A DNA stretch of 9,139 bases from an uncultured Lachnospiraceae bacterium (GCA_900557385.1 USSP01000059.1:1-9139), one strand, 5' to 3'. Numbered from the stretch's first letter, positions 1-6,934 are shown. Translations and numbers: made by a program. Notes: a model not told the origin generated them from the sequence alone.

Positions 1-256
1 TCGGTTGGAACATCACGGTATACCCCATATCGTTATAATTGGAGAGGATGAGCTCGGTGCCCTCGGTCAGAACGATGTGGTGCAGGGTGTCCTGATAGGT
101 GTCGTCGCCGTAGAGCCAGGCGCTGCAATACATCGTGCGGGTGTTCTCCAGCGGCAGGTAAAAGGCAAAGTAGCCGCTGCCCGCCGTGCAGGTCACGTCG
201 TAGACGCCGGGTTCGATGTCCTCGCCCACAAGCAGATACAGGCTGTCCTGCCGCAT
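1..256 (-). other. Compositionally distinct C-terminal beta domain of the leftmost gene
   Basis: Positions 1-240 have about 58% GC by hand count, against about 50% in 241-480. Codons in 1-240 end almost always in G or C (roughly 85%), while those upstream in the same frame are mixed. The encoded segment starts near the Met at 256 and contains VGEDIEPGVYDV, TAGSGYFAFYL and LTEGTELILSNYND. This pattern (an 'iPaGtYdV' strand, a variable loop, then an 'l.eGt.L.i' strand) is familiar from small beta domains of secreted or lipoprotein-like Firmicute proteins. The switch falls inside one open frame, with no stop or frameshift at the join. Confidence 0.6.
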
Positions 257-1582
257 GCCTTCCTTTTCCAGACACTCAATGAGCTCTGACATGGGAACTG
301 CCACTGCATAGCGTTCCACACCTCCCTGGTCGTAGAACCAACGCATAATGCGTATCGCCATTTTAAGGAATTCCTTATTGCAAGAAAAGCGGTAAACTTC
401 CATGAAAAATCTTGCTGCCCATGGTGCAGTGTCCACACTATCCCGGGTATCATCACAGCCGGCATCTCCGTAAACCTCTCCGGTGGAGGTATTTACCAGT
501 TCATGGGTAACGAAATGGAGATAAGCAGACAGACTGGCTGCCACTTCCTCATTCACATGCTCTTGCAGATATCTTGCCAGCAGAATGCCCATTCCCAGGC
601 GCTCCCGACCGGCATTGTATTCCTTACTGTTCTGATAGAAAATCTGCTGCTCTTCATTATCATAAAGCAAATATGCCCCGCTCAGGTGGCTGCCCTTTTT
701 CTCATATTGCTGATGTTTTATAATAAAGGCACAGCGCTTCGCCGTCAGTTCTTCCAAAGCCGGACTGACATAGACTCTGCACAATGTATGCACTTCTCCT
801 ACCCGAATCCGGTACTCATACTCACCGCATCTGCCCAGCTCCTGATCCAGACAGGCAATGCCTCTTGCCATAGTAAAAACCGCAGGTCCCTCATCCACCC
901 AGGCAGCTTTTCCGCAGACGGAGATATGTTCCTTATAAAAGCGCTCTATATAAATCTCATTTTCCATAACCGGGGTCATGCTCTTGATGCGTAAATGCAG
1001 GGTTTCCCCTTCATAAAGCACGTATTTGTCTGCCTCTACCCGCACATAATTGGTGAAATTCTCCAGCTTCTTATAAAAATCATGTTTTCCTTTATGCCAG
1101 AAAATGACCCATTCAATGTCAATGCTCTCCCCTGGTTTTACTACTCTGGGAGTAACATTTAACAATAAATCTCCCCGGTCATGCGGTCCTCTTTTTCCTT
1201 CTCGATCAAAGCTGTAGGAGCAAAGGCTTCCGGATGTCAGACATAAGCCCATGTGGGGCTCCACATCTCCCATGCGGAGGGCACAGACATAGCTTACCTC
1301 ACCACCGCACCACACATGGGTATGACACCGTGCCTCCAGGCAGGTCTGCACATCCTCATAGCTGTCACGAAAGGGGGTATAAATTGCCAGATCCCCTTCT
1401 CTTAAAAAAATTTCCCGGTTCGTATCATTGCGGAACACATACTGCTCTTTAATGATATTGTTACCCAGTTTTCTTCCTTTGGACACCGTGATACCGTCCA
1501 CGGTACGCACCGTGCCCCACTCTGTATGTTCACCCAGCCAGTTCATTTCAAAGGGATCCTGGGGATTCACTAATGATTTCAT
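1..1582 (-). CDS. Putative six-hairpin-glycosidase-like protein with a foreign-looking C-terminal beta domain; 3' end cut by window edge
   Basis: The frame is open from the ATG at 1582 to the left edge: 527 codons and no stop, so the C-terminus is missing. A GGAG site 6 bases before the ATG supports the start, 29 bases after the previous gene. Residues 1 to about 300 look like beta-sandwich material (EWGTVRTVDGITVSKGRK, WCGGEVSYVCALRMGD). Residues about 300-445 look helical (TAPWAARFFMEVYRF, MAIRIMRWFYDQGG), like the start of an alpha/alpha toroid. This layout recalls six-hairpin glycosidases, but I cannot assign a family, substrate or catalytic residue. No signal peptide is visible, so it is probably cytoplasmic. 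From about residue 443 the protein changes to a short beta domain of the 'GEDIEPGVYDVTCTAGSG' type, seen in small Firmicute proteins, and codon use becomes strongly GC-ending. The helical part is then much shorter than a full toroid. A real fusion and an artificial join are both possible. Confidence 0.6.
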   Translation of the reverse strand, partial: MKSLVNPQDPFEMNWLGEHTEWGTVRTVDGITVSKGRKLGNNIIKEQYVFRNDTNREIFLREGDLAIYTPFRDSYEDVQTCLEARCHTHVWCGGEVSYVCALRMGDVEPHMGLCLTSGSLCSYSFDREGKRGPHDRGDLLLNVTPRVVKPGESIDIEWVIFWHKGKHDFYKKLENFTNYVRVEADKYVLYEGETLHLRIKSMTPVMENEIYIERFYKEHISVCGKAAWVDEGPAVFTMARGIACLDQELGRCGEYEYRIRVGEVHTLCRVYVSPALEELTAKRCAFIIKHQQYEKKGSHLSGAYLLYDNEEQQIFYQNSKEYNAGRERLGMGILLARYLQEHVNEEVAASLSAYLHFVTHELVNTSTGEVYGDAGCDDTRDSVDTAPWAARFFMEVYRFSCNKEFLKMAIRIMRWFYDQGGVERYAVAVPMSELIECLEKEGMRQDSLYLLVGEDIEPGVYDVTCTAGSGYFAFYLPLENTRTMYCSAWLYGDDTYQDTLHHIVLTEGTELILSNYNDMGYTVMFQP

Positions 1583-1587
1583 CGTTT

Positions 1588-1593
1588 ACTCCG
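1588..1593 (-). promoter_or_regulatory. Ribosome binding site of the glycosidase-like gene
   Basis: CGGAGT on the coding strand, with its GGAG core 6 bases before the ATG at 1582. It fixes the start of a gene that has no stop inside the window. The 29-base gap before that gene holds no hairpin, so it is probably translated from the same message as the membrane protein upstream. Confidence 0.6.
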
Positions 1594-1611
1594 TTTCTGC
1601 GCACGCTTTTT

Positions 1612-2502
1612 TCAATCTTCTTCCGTATGTTCCGCCACAGGAATGGAATTCAGCCATTCCTCCACATCTCCCGATGCCTGGGAAGGTTTCTCTGCCTGAT
1701 AAACCGTTTCGGGAACTACCGGTTCCGGCTCTTTTTCCTCGGTCACCTTTGTATCGGCGACAGTTTCCACCGGCACTTCCACGGAAGCAGCCACGGAAGT
1801 TTCCTCGTCTTCCTGCTCCGGCTTCTGCGCCTCGATTTCACCCTGTTCTTTCTGTTTCCGCTCCTTGCGGGCATAAAGCTTCACACGGATAAACAGATAA
1901 ATATTGCTGATAATTCCTACCACACCATCCACTAAAAGGAGATAATAGGTCACTAATTTATGTAATTCCGGGTCATTAAAAGGATTGATAATCACACACA
2001 CAGCACCGGCGATCAATAGTGCCGCCAGAATAATGGCAGCAATCCATACCGGATCTTTCATGCTCTTTAAATCCATGGCATACTGCAGCTTGATAATAGC
2101 GGTCAGAAGCAGGAAAATTCCTAATACCAGAAGGAAGCTGCCGGCAATTGCCTGCACCCGCACCAGGGCACACATCCCTAAAATGACTCCCAGCACTCCG
2201 ACGGCAAAGCCATATTCATTCATATTCCGGTAACTTTCTGCCAGAAAATAATGAACAATCTGAATGATGCCCACAAACACCAGCACCCCGCTAAGCCCAT
2301 AACAGATATGGATGATCTGAATCTGCGGCACAAATAGCAGCACTGCTCCTATGAACAGGAAAATACATTCAGCGGCAATGACATACCCGGTGTTAAACAC
2401 ACTTCCACTGGAATTTTTCCGTTTTGCCTTCTCCAGTTCCTTTTCCATTTTCTCTTGCTTTTTCTCCATCGCACGGAGTTCTTTTTTCTTAATAAATGCC
2501 AT
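1612..2502 (-). CDS. HdeD/DUF308-like six-helix membrane protein with acidic C-terminal tail
   Basis: 296 residues from the ATG at 2502. I chose this start because GGGGG lies 5 bases before it; a GTG at 2526 would add 8 residues but has no ribosome site. Residues 1-33 are highly charged (KKKELRAMEKKQEKMEKELE), probably a cytoplasmic coiled helix. Six hydrophobic segments follow at about 36-59, 62-87, 97-115, 117-138, 151-173 and 183-206, arranged as pairs of short helices as in the HdeD/DUF308 family. Residues 207-220 are basic and consistent with a cytoplasmic end. Residues 220-296 form an acidic, Pro/Glu/Val-rich and probably disordered tail ending in a less degenerate stretch (DVEEWLNSIPVAEH). 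HdeD was named for acid resistance in enterobacteria, but the role of clostridial members is unknown and I infer none here. It begins 62 bases after the previous gene and ends 29 bases before the glycosidase-like gene. Confidence 0.8.
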   Translation of the reverse strand: MAFIKKKELRAMEKKQEKMEKELEKAKRKNSSGSVFNTGYVIAAECIFLFIGAVLLFVPQIQIIHICYGLSGVLVFVGIIQIVHYFLAESYRNMNEYGFAVGVLGVILGMCALVRVQAIAGSFLLVLGIFLLLTAIIKLQYAMDLKSMKDPVWIAAIILAALLIAGAVCVIINPFNDPELHKLVTYYLLLVDGVVGIISNIYLFIRVKLYARKERKQKEQGEIEAQKPEQEDEETSVAASVEVPVETVADTKVTEEKEPEPVVPETVYQAEKPSQASGDVEEWLNSIPVAEHTEED

Positions 2503-2507
2503 CGTTA

Positions 2508-2512
2508 CCCCC
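2508..2512 (-). promoter_or_regulatory. Ribosome binding site deciding the membrane protein start
   Basis: GGGGG on the coding strand, 5 bases before the ATG at 2502. It favours this ATG over the in-frame GTG at 2526 and the ATG at 2514, neither of which has a purine-rich site at proper distance. Confidence 0.45.
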
Positions 2513-2564
2513 ATTCCCGGTTTCACACACCCGGCTCATTTCTTCCCTGACATGAAACATCAGC

Positions 2565-3389
2565 TTATTGTGCTGCCTGCATACGCTCTTCCAGAAGATC
2601 TGCACACTGCCAAATCTCATAGAAGGGCTGTTTCAGTAGATTTCCTACCGGGCTTGCATCCTCCTGACGCAGCACATTGCCTTTTTCATCCACCAGCAAA
2701 TCATACAGGGGAGAAAGCTGTGTCTCTCTGTCTGCCATCACGCATACCGTATTTTTTTCAAAATGGAGTAAATCCTCCACATCTTTCCGGGGAATTTCCG
2801 CCTCGCCGGCACAGCCAAACAGTAATTTCGTCACACCGGCTTCCACCAGTCTGTCCATGATCCGTTTCCAGGTGCCGTTGGAAAGACTCTCATCCAGGAG
2901 CAGATAGGCACGGTAAGGAGCGCGGTAATAAGGCAGATAGGATAAGTAATCCAGGGTTTCCTTCGGTTCTTTCTCTCCATCCGCCACCGCTTTCACGGCT
3001 TTACATATCGTAACTAACTGCTCCCCTAACGCCTCCGGTTTGTTATGTAACAGCTTACTGCTCCTCACCGCTGCCAGAAAAACTGCATCTTCCAGCTGAT
3101 TTGCTCCCAGAAGTAAGGCTCCGTCCTCTTCCCGGTTCTTCACACCCGGCATGGAAAAAAGCCCGCGCAGTAACTCCGTCACCAGGACTGCATGGGACTC
3201 CGACAAAGGAATCCGCTTCTCTCCGTTTACTACGAGCACCGCCGGAATTCCTTTTTTGAGGGAAAAGAGCGGCGGCACAAAGTGTACGAATAAATCATCA
3301 TCCGTTCTTTTCTCTTCCTGCCAGACCAGGTGAAGCGGTATCGCCTCCTGCCAGTTTTTACGTTCATAGTTTTTCAGAAAAATTCCCAT
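2565..3389 (-). CDS. Unrecognised 274-residue protein co-directional with sufB; possible cluster-less radical SAM/SPASM relative
   Basis: I do not recognise this protein with confidence. It has no signal peptide or membrane segment and is probably cytosolic. The last third recalls radical SAM proteins. Residues about 158-210 (PYRAYLLLDESLSNGTWKR, then LVEAGVTKLLFGCAGEAEIP and DVEDLL) run like the first strand, the 'W/L-K-R-I-hD-L-EAG' helix and the 'hhFtGGEPl.r.DlEeLi' segment of such barrels. Residues 231-265 (LVDEKGNVL, SPVGNLLKQPFYEIW) resemble the end of a SPASM or twitch domain ('PVGNl.eqpf.eIW'). However, the CxxxCxxC triad is absent and the only cysteines are 129, 193, 216 and 262, so it should not bind a radical SAM cluster. 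The N-terminal half is unassigned. The ATG at 3389 lies 13 bases after the sufB stop with AGGGTG before it, which argues for co-expression with the Fe-S scaffold genes. Confidence 0.75.
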   Translation of the reverse strand: MGIFLKNYERKNWQEAIPLHLVWQEEKRTDDDLFVHFVPPLFSLKKGIPAVLVVNGEKRIPLSESHAVLVTELLRGLFSMPGVKNREEDGALLLGANQLEDAVFLAAVRSSKLLHNKPEALGEQLVTICKAVKAVADGEKEPKETLDYLSYLPYYRAPYRAYLLLDESLSNGTWKRIMDRLVEAGVTKLLFGCAGEAEIPRKDVEDLLHFEKNTVCVMADRETQLSPLYDLLVDEKGNVLRQEDASPVGNLLKQPFYEIWQCADLLEERMQAAQ

Positions 3390-3402
3390 CCTATTGCACC
3401 CT

Positions 3403-4320
3403 TTATTTTAAGAAGCCATTGATAATCTGTTCCTCAGCTTCACTTTCTGTCAATCCCAATGTCATCAGTTTTATTAACTGCTCGCCTGCAATCTTTCCGA
3501 TTGCTGCCTCATGAATCAGGCTGGCATCCAGATGGTTGGCAGTCAGAGCCGGCATTGCCGTTACACAGCCATGCTCCATGATAATGCCATCACACTCCGA
3601 GTGACCGGCACAACGATTATTTCCGTTGATGACCGAGACGAATTCCTGCTTGGACTCATCCCGGGCAACCGAACGGGACACCAGATTGACACTGGAACCT
3701 TCCCCGTCCATTTCCACTGCAAAATCAGTTTTCGCATACTGCTTGCCGTGGGTCATGATTTTCTCATGAATCACCAGTGTGGCATCTTTATCCAGCTTGG
3801 CGCGGGTTTTCCGCACAGTAGAGTCCACTCCGCGGATTTGAACTGTTTCCATCTCCATATAAGCGCCTTCGCCCAGTTCCACAATGGTTTCCGGGTTTAA
3901 AATCCGCTCACCGGTTCCTTCGCCTTCTCCGTAGTGTTTCTCCACATATTTCAGTTTTGCATTTTTTCCTACATAAAAGCTGTGAATTCCGTCATGCTGG
4001 CTTTTCTGGTCACCGCCATTGTGGATACCGCAGCCTGCCACGATCGTCACATCACAGTCTTCTCCGATATAAAAATCGTTATAAACCAAATCCGTCAATC
4101 CCGTCTGCGTCAGTACCACGGGAATATGAACACTTTCCTTTTTCGTTCCCGGCTTGATAATAATGTCAATTCCGGGCTTATCCGTCTTGGTGACAATATT
4201 AATGTGTTCCGTCGTTTGCCGGGAATCCAGTTTGCCGTTTGCCCGAATATTATATGCACCGGCAGGCATTTCATGCAGACCTGAAATTTCTTCTAACAGC
4301 GTCTTTTGAATCGCATCCAT
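3403..4320 (-). CDS. sufB: SufB/SufD-family Fe-S cluster scaffold, short SmsB type
   Basis: 305 residues, well below the roughly 450-495 of classical SufB. It lacks the long N-terminal region and keeps the beta-helix core and C-terminal helices, as in the minimal SMS (SmsB/SmsC) systems of archaea and anaerobes. The C-terminus is diagnostic: HSECDGIIM carries Cys243, which aligns with the cluster-linked Cys405 of E. coli SufB. HEAAIGKI (His270, Glu271) matches the SufB HEATTSKI segment. QLIKLMTLGLTESEAEEQI with INGFLK matches the SufB/SufD helical end. By family knowledge it assembles Fe-S clusters on a dimeric scaffold together with the SufC ATPase. With no SufD partner in view it would be a B2C2 complex (inference). 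Other cysteines (89, 97, 237, 252) could help bind metal. It starts 13 bases after sufC, with a strong ribosome site overlapping the sufC stop. The product is probably cytosolic. Confidence 0.92.
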   Translation of the reverse strand: MDAIQKTLLEEISGLHEMPAGAYNIRANGKLDSRQTTEHINIVTKTDKPGIDIIIKPGTKKESVHIPVVLTQTGLTDLVYNDFYIGEDCDVTIVAGCGIHNGGDQKSQHDGIHSFYVGKNAKLKYVEKHYGEGEGTGERILNPETIVELGEGAYMEMETVQIRGVDSTVRKTRAKLDKDATLVIHEKIMTHGKQYAKTDFAVEMDGEGSSVNLVSRSVARDESKQEFVSVINGNNRCAGHSECDGIIMEHGCVTAMPALTANHLDASLIHEAAIGKIAGEQLIKLMTLGLTESEAEEQIINGFLK

Positions 4321-4329
4321 TCTGTCCTA

Positions 4330-4335
4330 CCTCCT
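4330..4335 (-). promoter_or_regulatory. AGGAGG ribosome site overlapping the sufC stop codon
   Basis: A perfect AGGAGG sits 9 bases before the sufB ATG. Its first two bases are the AG of the sufC TAG stop (4334-4336). A terminating ribosome on sufC would cover or expose this site, so translation of the two partners is likely coupled. This would suit two subunits needed in equal amounts. Confidence 0.85.
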
Positions 4336-5068
4336 ACATTTTCTTGGTGAGTACACTACACGTACCCTGTCCGTTCAAAAGTCCCGGCAAAATCTCTTCT
4401 CTGGTACCCTGCTTCTGAATCTGACCATCTGCAATGACAATAATCTTGTCTGCAATATTTAAAATCCGTTCCTGGTGGGAAATAATGAGAATCGTTCCAT
4501 TGATCTGCTTGTACATCTTCTCGAAAACCTGAATCAGGTTCTGGAAGCTCCAAAGATCAATGCCTGCCTCCGGCTCGTCAAAGATGGAAAGCTTGGTTCC
4601 TCTTGCCATGACCATGGCAATTTCGATACGCTTTAACTCACCTCCGGACAAAGAATCATTCAGTTCCCGGTTGACATAATCTCTGGCACACAGACCAACC
4701 TCCGACAAGATATCGCAGATTTCACTGATGGATGCCTGTTTTCCCGATGCAAGACTCAATAAATCCTTGACCGTCAAGCCTTTAAACGTTACCGGCTTCT
4801 GAAAGGCATAGCTGATTCCTTTATTGGCACGCTCTGTCACGGAAGCCTCTGTGATATCCTCTCCATCCAGATATATTTTCCCGGAAGTGGGTAGCAGTAT
4901 ACCGGAAATAATTTTGGCCAGGGTGGATTTTCCTCCCCCGTTGGGACCGGTCAGCGCCACAAAACGCTCGTCAATTTTGAGATTAATATTCTTCAGAATT
5001 TCTTTTCCTGCAGAAGACTTGTCATCCTCTGCACTCACATCAAAGCAGATGTCTTTTAATTCCAACAT
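4334..5068 (-). CDS. sufC: SufC/SmsC ABC-type ATPase of the Fe-S assembly scaffold
   Basis: 244 residues, close to the usual SufC length of about 245-250. All ABC ATPase motifs are in order: Walker A GPNGGGKST at 41-49, Q-loop Gln90 in AFQKP, signature LSGGELKR from 140, Walker B SIFDEPE at 161-167 with Asp164 and Glu165, D-loop AGID at 168-171, and the switch His198 in ISHQ. There is no membrane segment and no transporter permease nearby. Together with SufB directly downstream, this marks it as SufC and not a transporter subunit. SufC dimerises on ATP binding and reshapes the SufB scaffold so that a cluster can form. The start is supported by GAGGAAG a few bases before the ATG, 25 bases after radA. 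Placement directly after radA is less usual; in Bacillus disA occupies that place. Confidence 0.93.
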   Translation of the reverse strand: MLELKDICFDVSAEDDKSSAGKEILKNINLKIDERFVALTGPNGGGKSTLAKIISGILLPTSGKIYLDGEDITEASVTERANKGISYAFQKPVTFKGLTVKDLLSLASGKQASISEICDILSEVGLCARDYVNRELNDSLSGGELKRIEIAMVMARGTKLSIFDEPEAGIDLWSFQNLIQVFEKMYKQINGTILIISHQERILNIADKIIVIADGQIQKQGTREEILPGLLNGQGTCSVLTKKM

Positions 5069-5093
5069 GATTGCTTCCTCAATTCTATTTTTT

Positions 5094-6470
5094 TTAAATC
5101 AGATCCATAGCATCCCGGATGGATCTTACGCCCAACAGGCGGATTCCATCAACCTTTTTCGCCGTTTCCAGATTTGCCGCAGGCAGGATACAGGTGGTAA
5201 AGCCAAGTTTTTTCGCTTCCTTGACTCTGCCCTCCACCATACTGACAGCACGAACCTCACCACTTAAGCCTATCTCTCCAAAGCAGAGCGTATGTTCGTC
5301 AATGGCACGATTTTTAAAGCTGGATACCACGGCCAGTGCAATGCCCAGATCCATCGCCGGCTCTGTAATTTTCATACCGCCTGCCAGATTCACATAGGCA
5401 TCACAGTCCGACATCTGTAATCCCACTCGTTTTTCCAGTACCGCCATCAGCAGGTTCAGACGATTAAAGTCGGTACCTGCTGCCTGTCTCCGGGGAATTC
5501 CGAAATTACTGTGGCACACCAATGCCTGAATTTCCAGAAGAATGGGTCTTGTCCCTTCCATGGAGCAGGACACGATGGAGCCTGCCGCCCCTTCCGGACG
5601 CCCATTCAACATATATTCAGAAGGGTTGCTTACCTGGGTAAGTCCCTGCTCTGTCATTTCAAAAACACCGATTTCATCCGTTGCGCCAAAACGGTTTTTT
5701 ACCCCTCGCAGCAGTCGGTAGGAGGCATGTCTGTCTCCTTCAAAATACAGCACGGTATCTACCATGTGTTCCAGCACGCGGGGACCTGCCACCGTTCCAT
5801 CCTTAGTCACATGACCTACAATGAAGATCGCAACCCCCAGCCCTTTTGCCAGCTGCAGCAGAAGTCCGGTTGCTTCTCGAACCTGGGATACACTGCCCGG
5901 TGCTGCCGTAACCGTCTCCCGGTACATCGTCTGTACGGAATCAATTACCACCACTGCAGGTTCTTCCCGTTCTATCATTTCCCGAATCAAATCCAGATTG
6001 GTCTCACACAGCACTTTCAAATCGTCCGTAAACTCTCCGATCCGCTCTGCCCGCATTTTTATCTGTTTCTGGGATTCCTCTCCGGAAATATACAACACCT
6101 TCGTTCCGGCATCGGAAAGCTGGTGACACACCTGCAACAACAGCGTGGACTTGCCGATTCCCGGATCACCCCCTACCAGTATCAGGGAGCCGGGAACGAT
6201 GCCTCCTCCCAGAACGCGATCCAGTTCACCGATTCCCGTCAACATTTTATCCTCTTCCCGCAGGTCGATTTCCTTCATGGTGAGAGGCTTGGGCGCTTTG
6301 CCATTCGCAATGCCGCCAATTCCTCTGGTGGTCTGCGGACGGATTTTTGCAATGGGTTCTTCTACAAAGCTGTTCCAGCTTTTACAGCCGGGGCACTGTC
6401 CCATCCATTTGGAAGACTCGTAACCACATTCCTGGCAGAAGAATACCGTTGTCTTTTTTGCATTTGCCAT
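5094..6470 (-). CDS. radA: DNA repair protein RadA (Sms)
   Basis: 458 residues, full family length. It starts with a C4 zinc finger (Cys12, Cys15, Cys26 and Cys29 in CQECGYESSKWMGQCPGC). A RecA-like ATPase follows: Walker A GGDPGIGKST at 100-109, Walker B VVVID at 173-177, and the RadA-specific KNRFG motif at 258-262. The C-terminal third is the Lon-protease-like domain (residues about 350-458, with VNLAGGMKITEPAMDLGIALAV beginning near 360), which serves as a scaffold in the RadA hexamer and not as a protease. RadA is a DnaB-like helicase that extends D-loops and branch-migrates recombination intermediates. The ATG at 6470 is 3 bases after the stop of the preceding gene and has no clear ribosome site, so it probably depends on translational coupling. 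The clpC-radA neighbourhood is common in Bacillota. Confidence 0.97.
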   Translation of the reverse strand: MANAKKTTVFFCQECGYESSKWMGQCPGCKSWNSFVEEPIAKIRPQTTRGIGGIANGKAPKPLTMKEIDLREEDKMLTGIGELDRVLGGGIVPGSLILVGGDPGIGKSTLLLQVCHQLSDAGTKVLYISGEESQKQIKMRAERIGEFTDDLKVLCETNLDLIREMIEREEPAVVVIDSVQTMYRETVTAAPGSVSQVREATGLLLQLAKGLGVAIFIVGHVTKDGTVAGPRVLEHMVDTVLYFEGDRHASYRLLRGVKNRFGATDEIGVFEMTEQGLTQVSNPSEYMLNGRPEGAAGSIVSCSMEGTRPILLEIQALVCHSNFGIPRRQAAGTDFNRLNLLMAVLEKRVGLQMSDCDAYVNLAGGMKITEPAMDLGIALAVVSSFKNRAIDEHTLCFGEIGLSGEVRAVSMVEGRVKEAKKLGFTTCILPAANLETAKKVDGIRLLGVRSIRDAMDLI

Positions 6471-6473
6471 AAA

Positions 6474-6878
6474 TTATTCGTTCACCTTAACGGATACTAC
6501 ATCCGCTTCTGCTAATTCAACGCTTAAAGAAAGCTTTCCGCCCAGATTGGTAGTCATCTTACCAATACTGTTTCCATTTATGAAAACTTCATACTCGGTA
6601 TCTTCTTTTAAGCCCAATGTGATTTCTGCATCTGCATCGCCGGTTACCTGAAACTCTACGCCTGTTTCGGTCTCTTTAAAATGAGAAACTGTGGTTCCCG
6701 GTACGGATTCATATGCGAACAGACCGTTTTTCTCCAGTTTCGTCATGGTAGCATAGGTTTTTACCTTGTAGATGTCTCCACCATGCTCGAAATCCTCCTG
6801 TTTTGCTTTCTGCTCCAGTTTGTGATTTCCAAAGCTTAAAGTTCCATCCTGTTCTGTGCAAAGTAATTGTGCTGCCAT
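6474..6878 (-). CDS. Small conserved all-beta protein between clpC and radA (often mislabelled 'endosialidase')
   Basis: 134 residues with no signal peptide or membrane segment and a single cysteine (Cys7). The sequence is predicted beta throughout: a start with EQDGTLSFGNHKLEQKAK, a middle with YKVKTYATMTKLEKNGLF and YESVPGTTV, and an end with EYEVFINGNSIGKMTTNLGG followed by LSLSVELAEAD. I recall close relatives in Lachnospiraceae carried in databases as 'endosialidase'. At this size, with no catalytic beta-propeller and a cytosolic setting, that name has no support. The true function is unknown. The start is fixed by a perfect AGGAGG 8 bases before the ATG, 56 bases after clpC. The stop lies 3 bases before the radA ATG, so it is almost certainly co-translated with radA. 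Confidence 0.85.
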   Translation of the reverse strand: MAAQLLCTEQDGTLSFGNHKLEQKAKQEDFEHGGDIYKVKTYATMTKLEKNGLFAYESVPGTTVSHFKETETGVEFQVTGDADAEITLGLKEDTEYEVFINGNSIGKMTTNLGGKLSLSVELAEADVVSVKVNE

Positions 6879-6886
6879 TGCTTCAT

Positions 6887-6892
6887 CCTCCT
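6887..6892 (-). promoter_or_regulatory. Strong AGGAGG ribosome site of the small beta protein
   Basis: A perfect AGGAGG 8 bases before the ATG at 6878, much stronger than the site of radA, which follows by 3 bases and seems to lack its own. This site may therefore drive translation of both genes. A TATAAA lies a little further upstream in the same 56-base gap, but no -35 box goes with it. Confidence 0.8.
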
Positions 6893-6934
6893 GTATCTAC
6901 CTTTATACTTTATGTTGTTTTTATTTTCTTCCGG

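Noticed and set aside
33..465. Two short minus-strand open frames (33-275 and 193-465)
   Set aside because: Both are in other frames than the continuous frame that starts at 1582 and have Arg/His- or Trp-rich shadow-like sequence.
503..994. Plus-strand open frame of 163 codons
   Set aside because: It lies opposite the continuous minus-strand glycosidase-like frame, which has a ribosome site and coherent protein sequence.
2489..2560. 23-codon minus-strand open frame in the gap before the membrane protein, overlapping its start
   Set aside because: There is no ribosome site for its ATG, although an AGGGAAG precedes an internal ATG. The peptide has no recognisable feature, and chance frames of this size are common.
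2503..2564. CCGG...CCGG inverted repeat as a terminator
   Set aside because: The stem is only 4 base pairs with a loop of about 10 and no T run follows on the coding strand.
5511..6515. Long plus-strand open frame of 334 codons opposite radA
   Set aside because: It is antisense to a full-length, motif-complete radA, has no recognisable domain, and is rich in His, Cys and Phe as expected for a shadow frame.
6893..6934. Possible promoter (TATAAA) between clpC and the small beta protein
   Set aside because: Only a -10-like hexamer in an A-rich stretch; no -35-like hexamer at suitable spacing.
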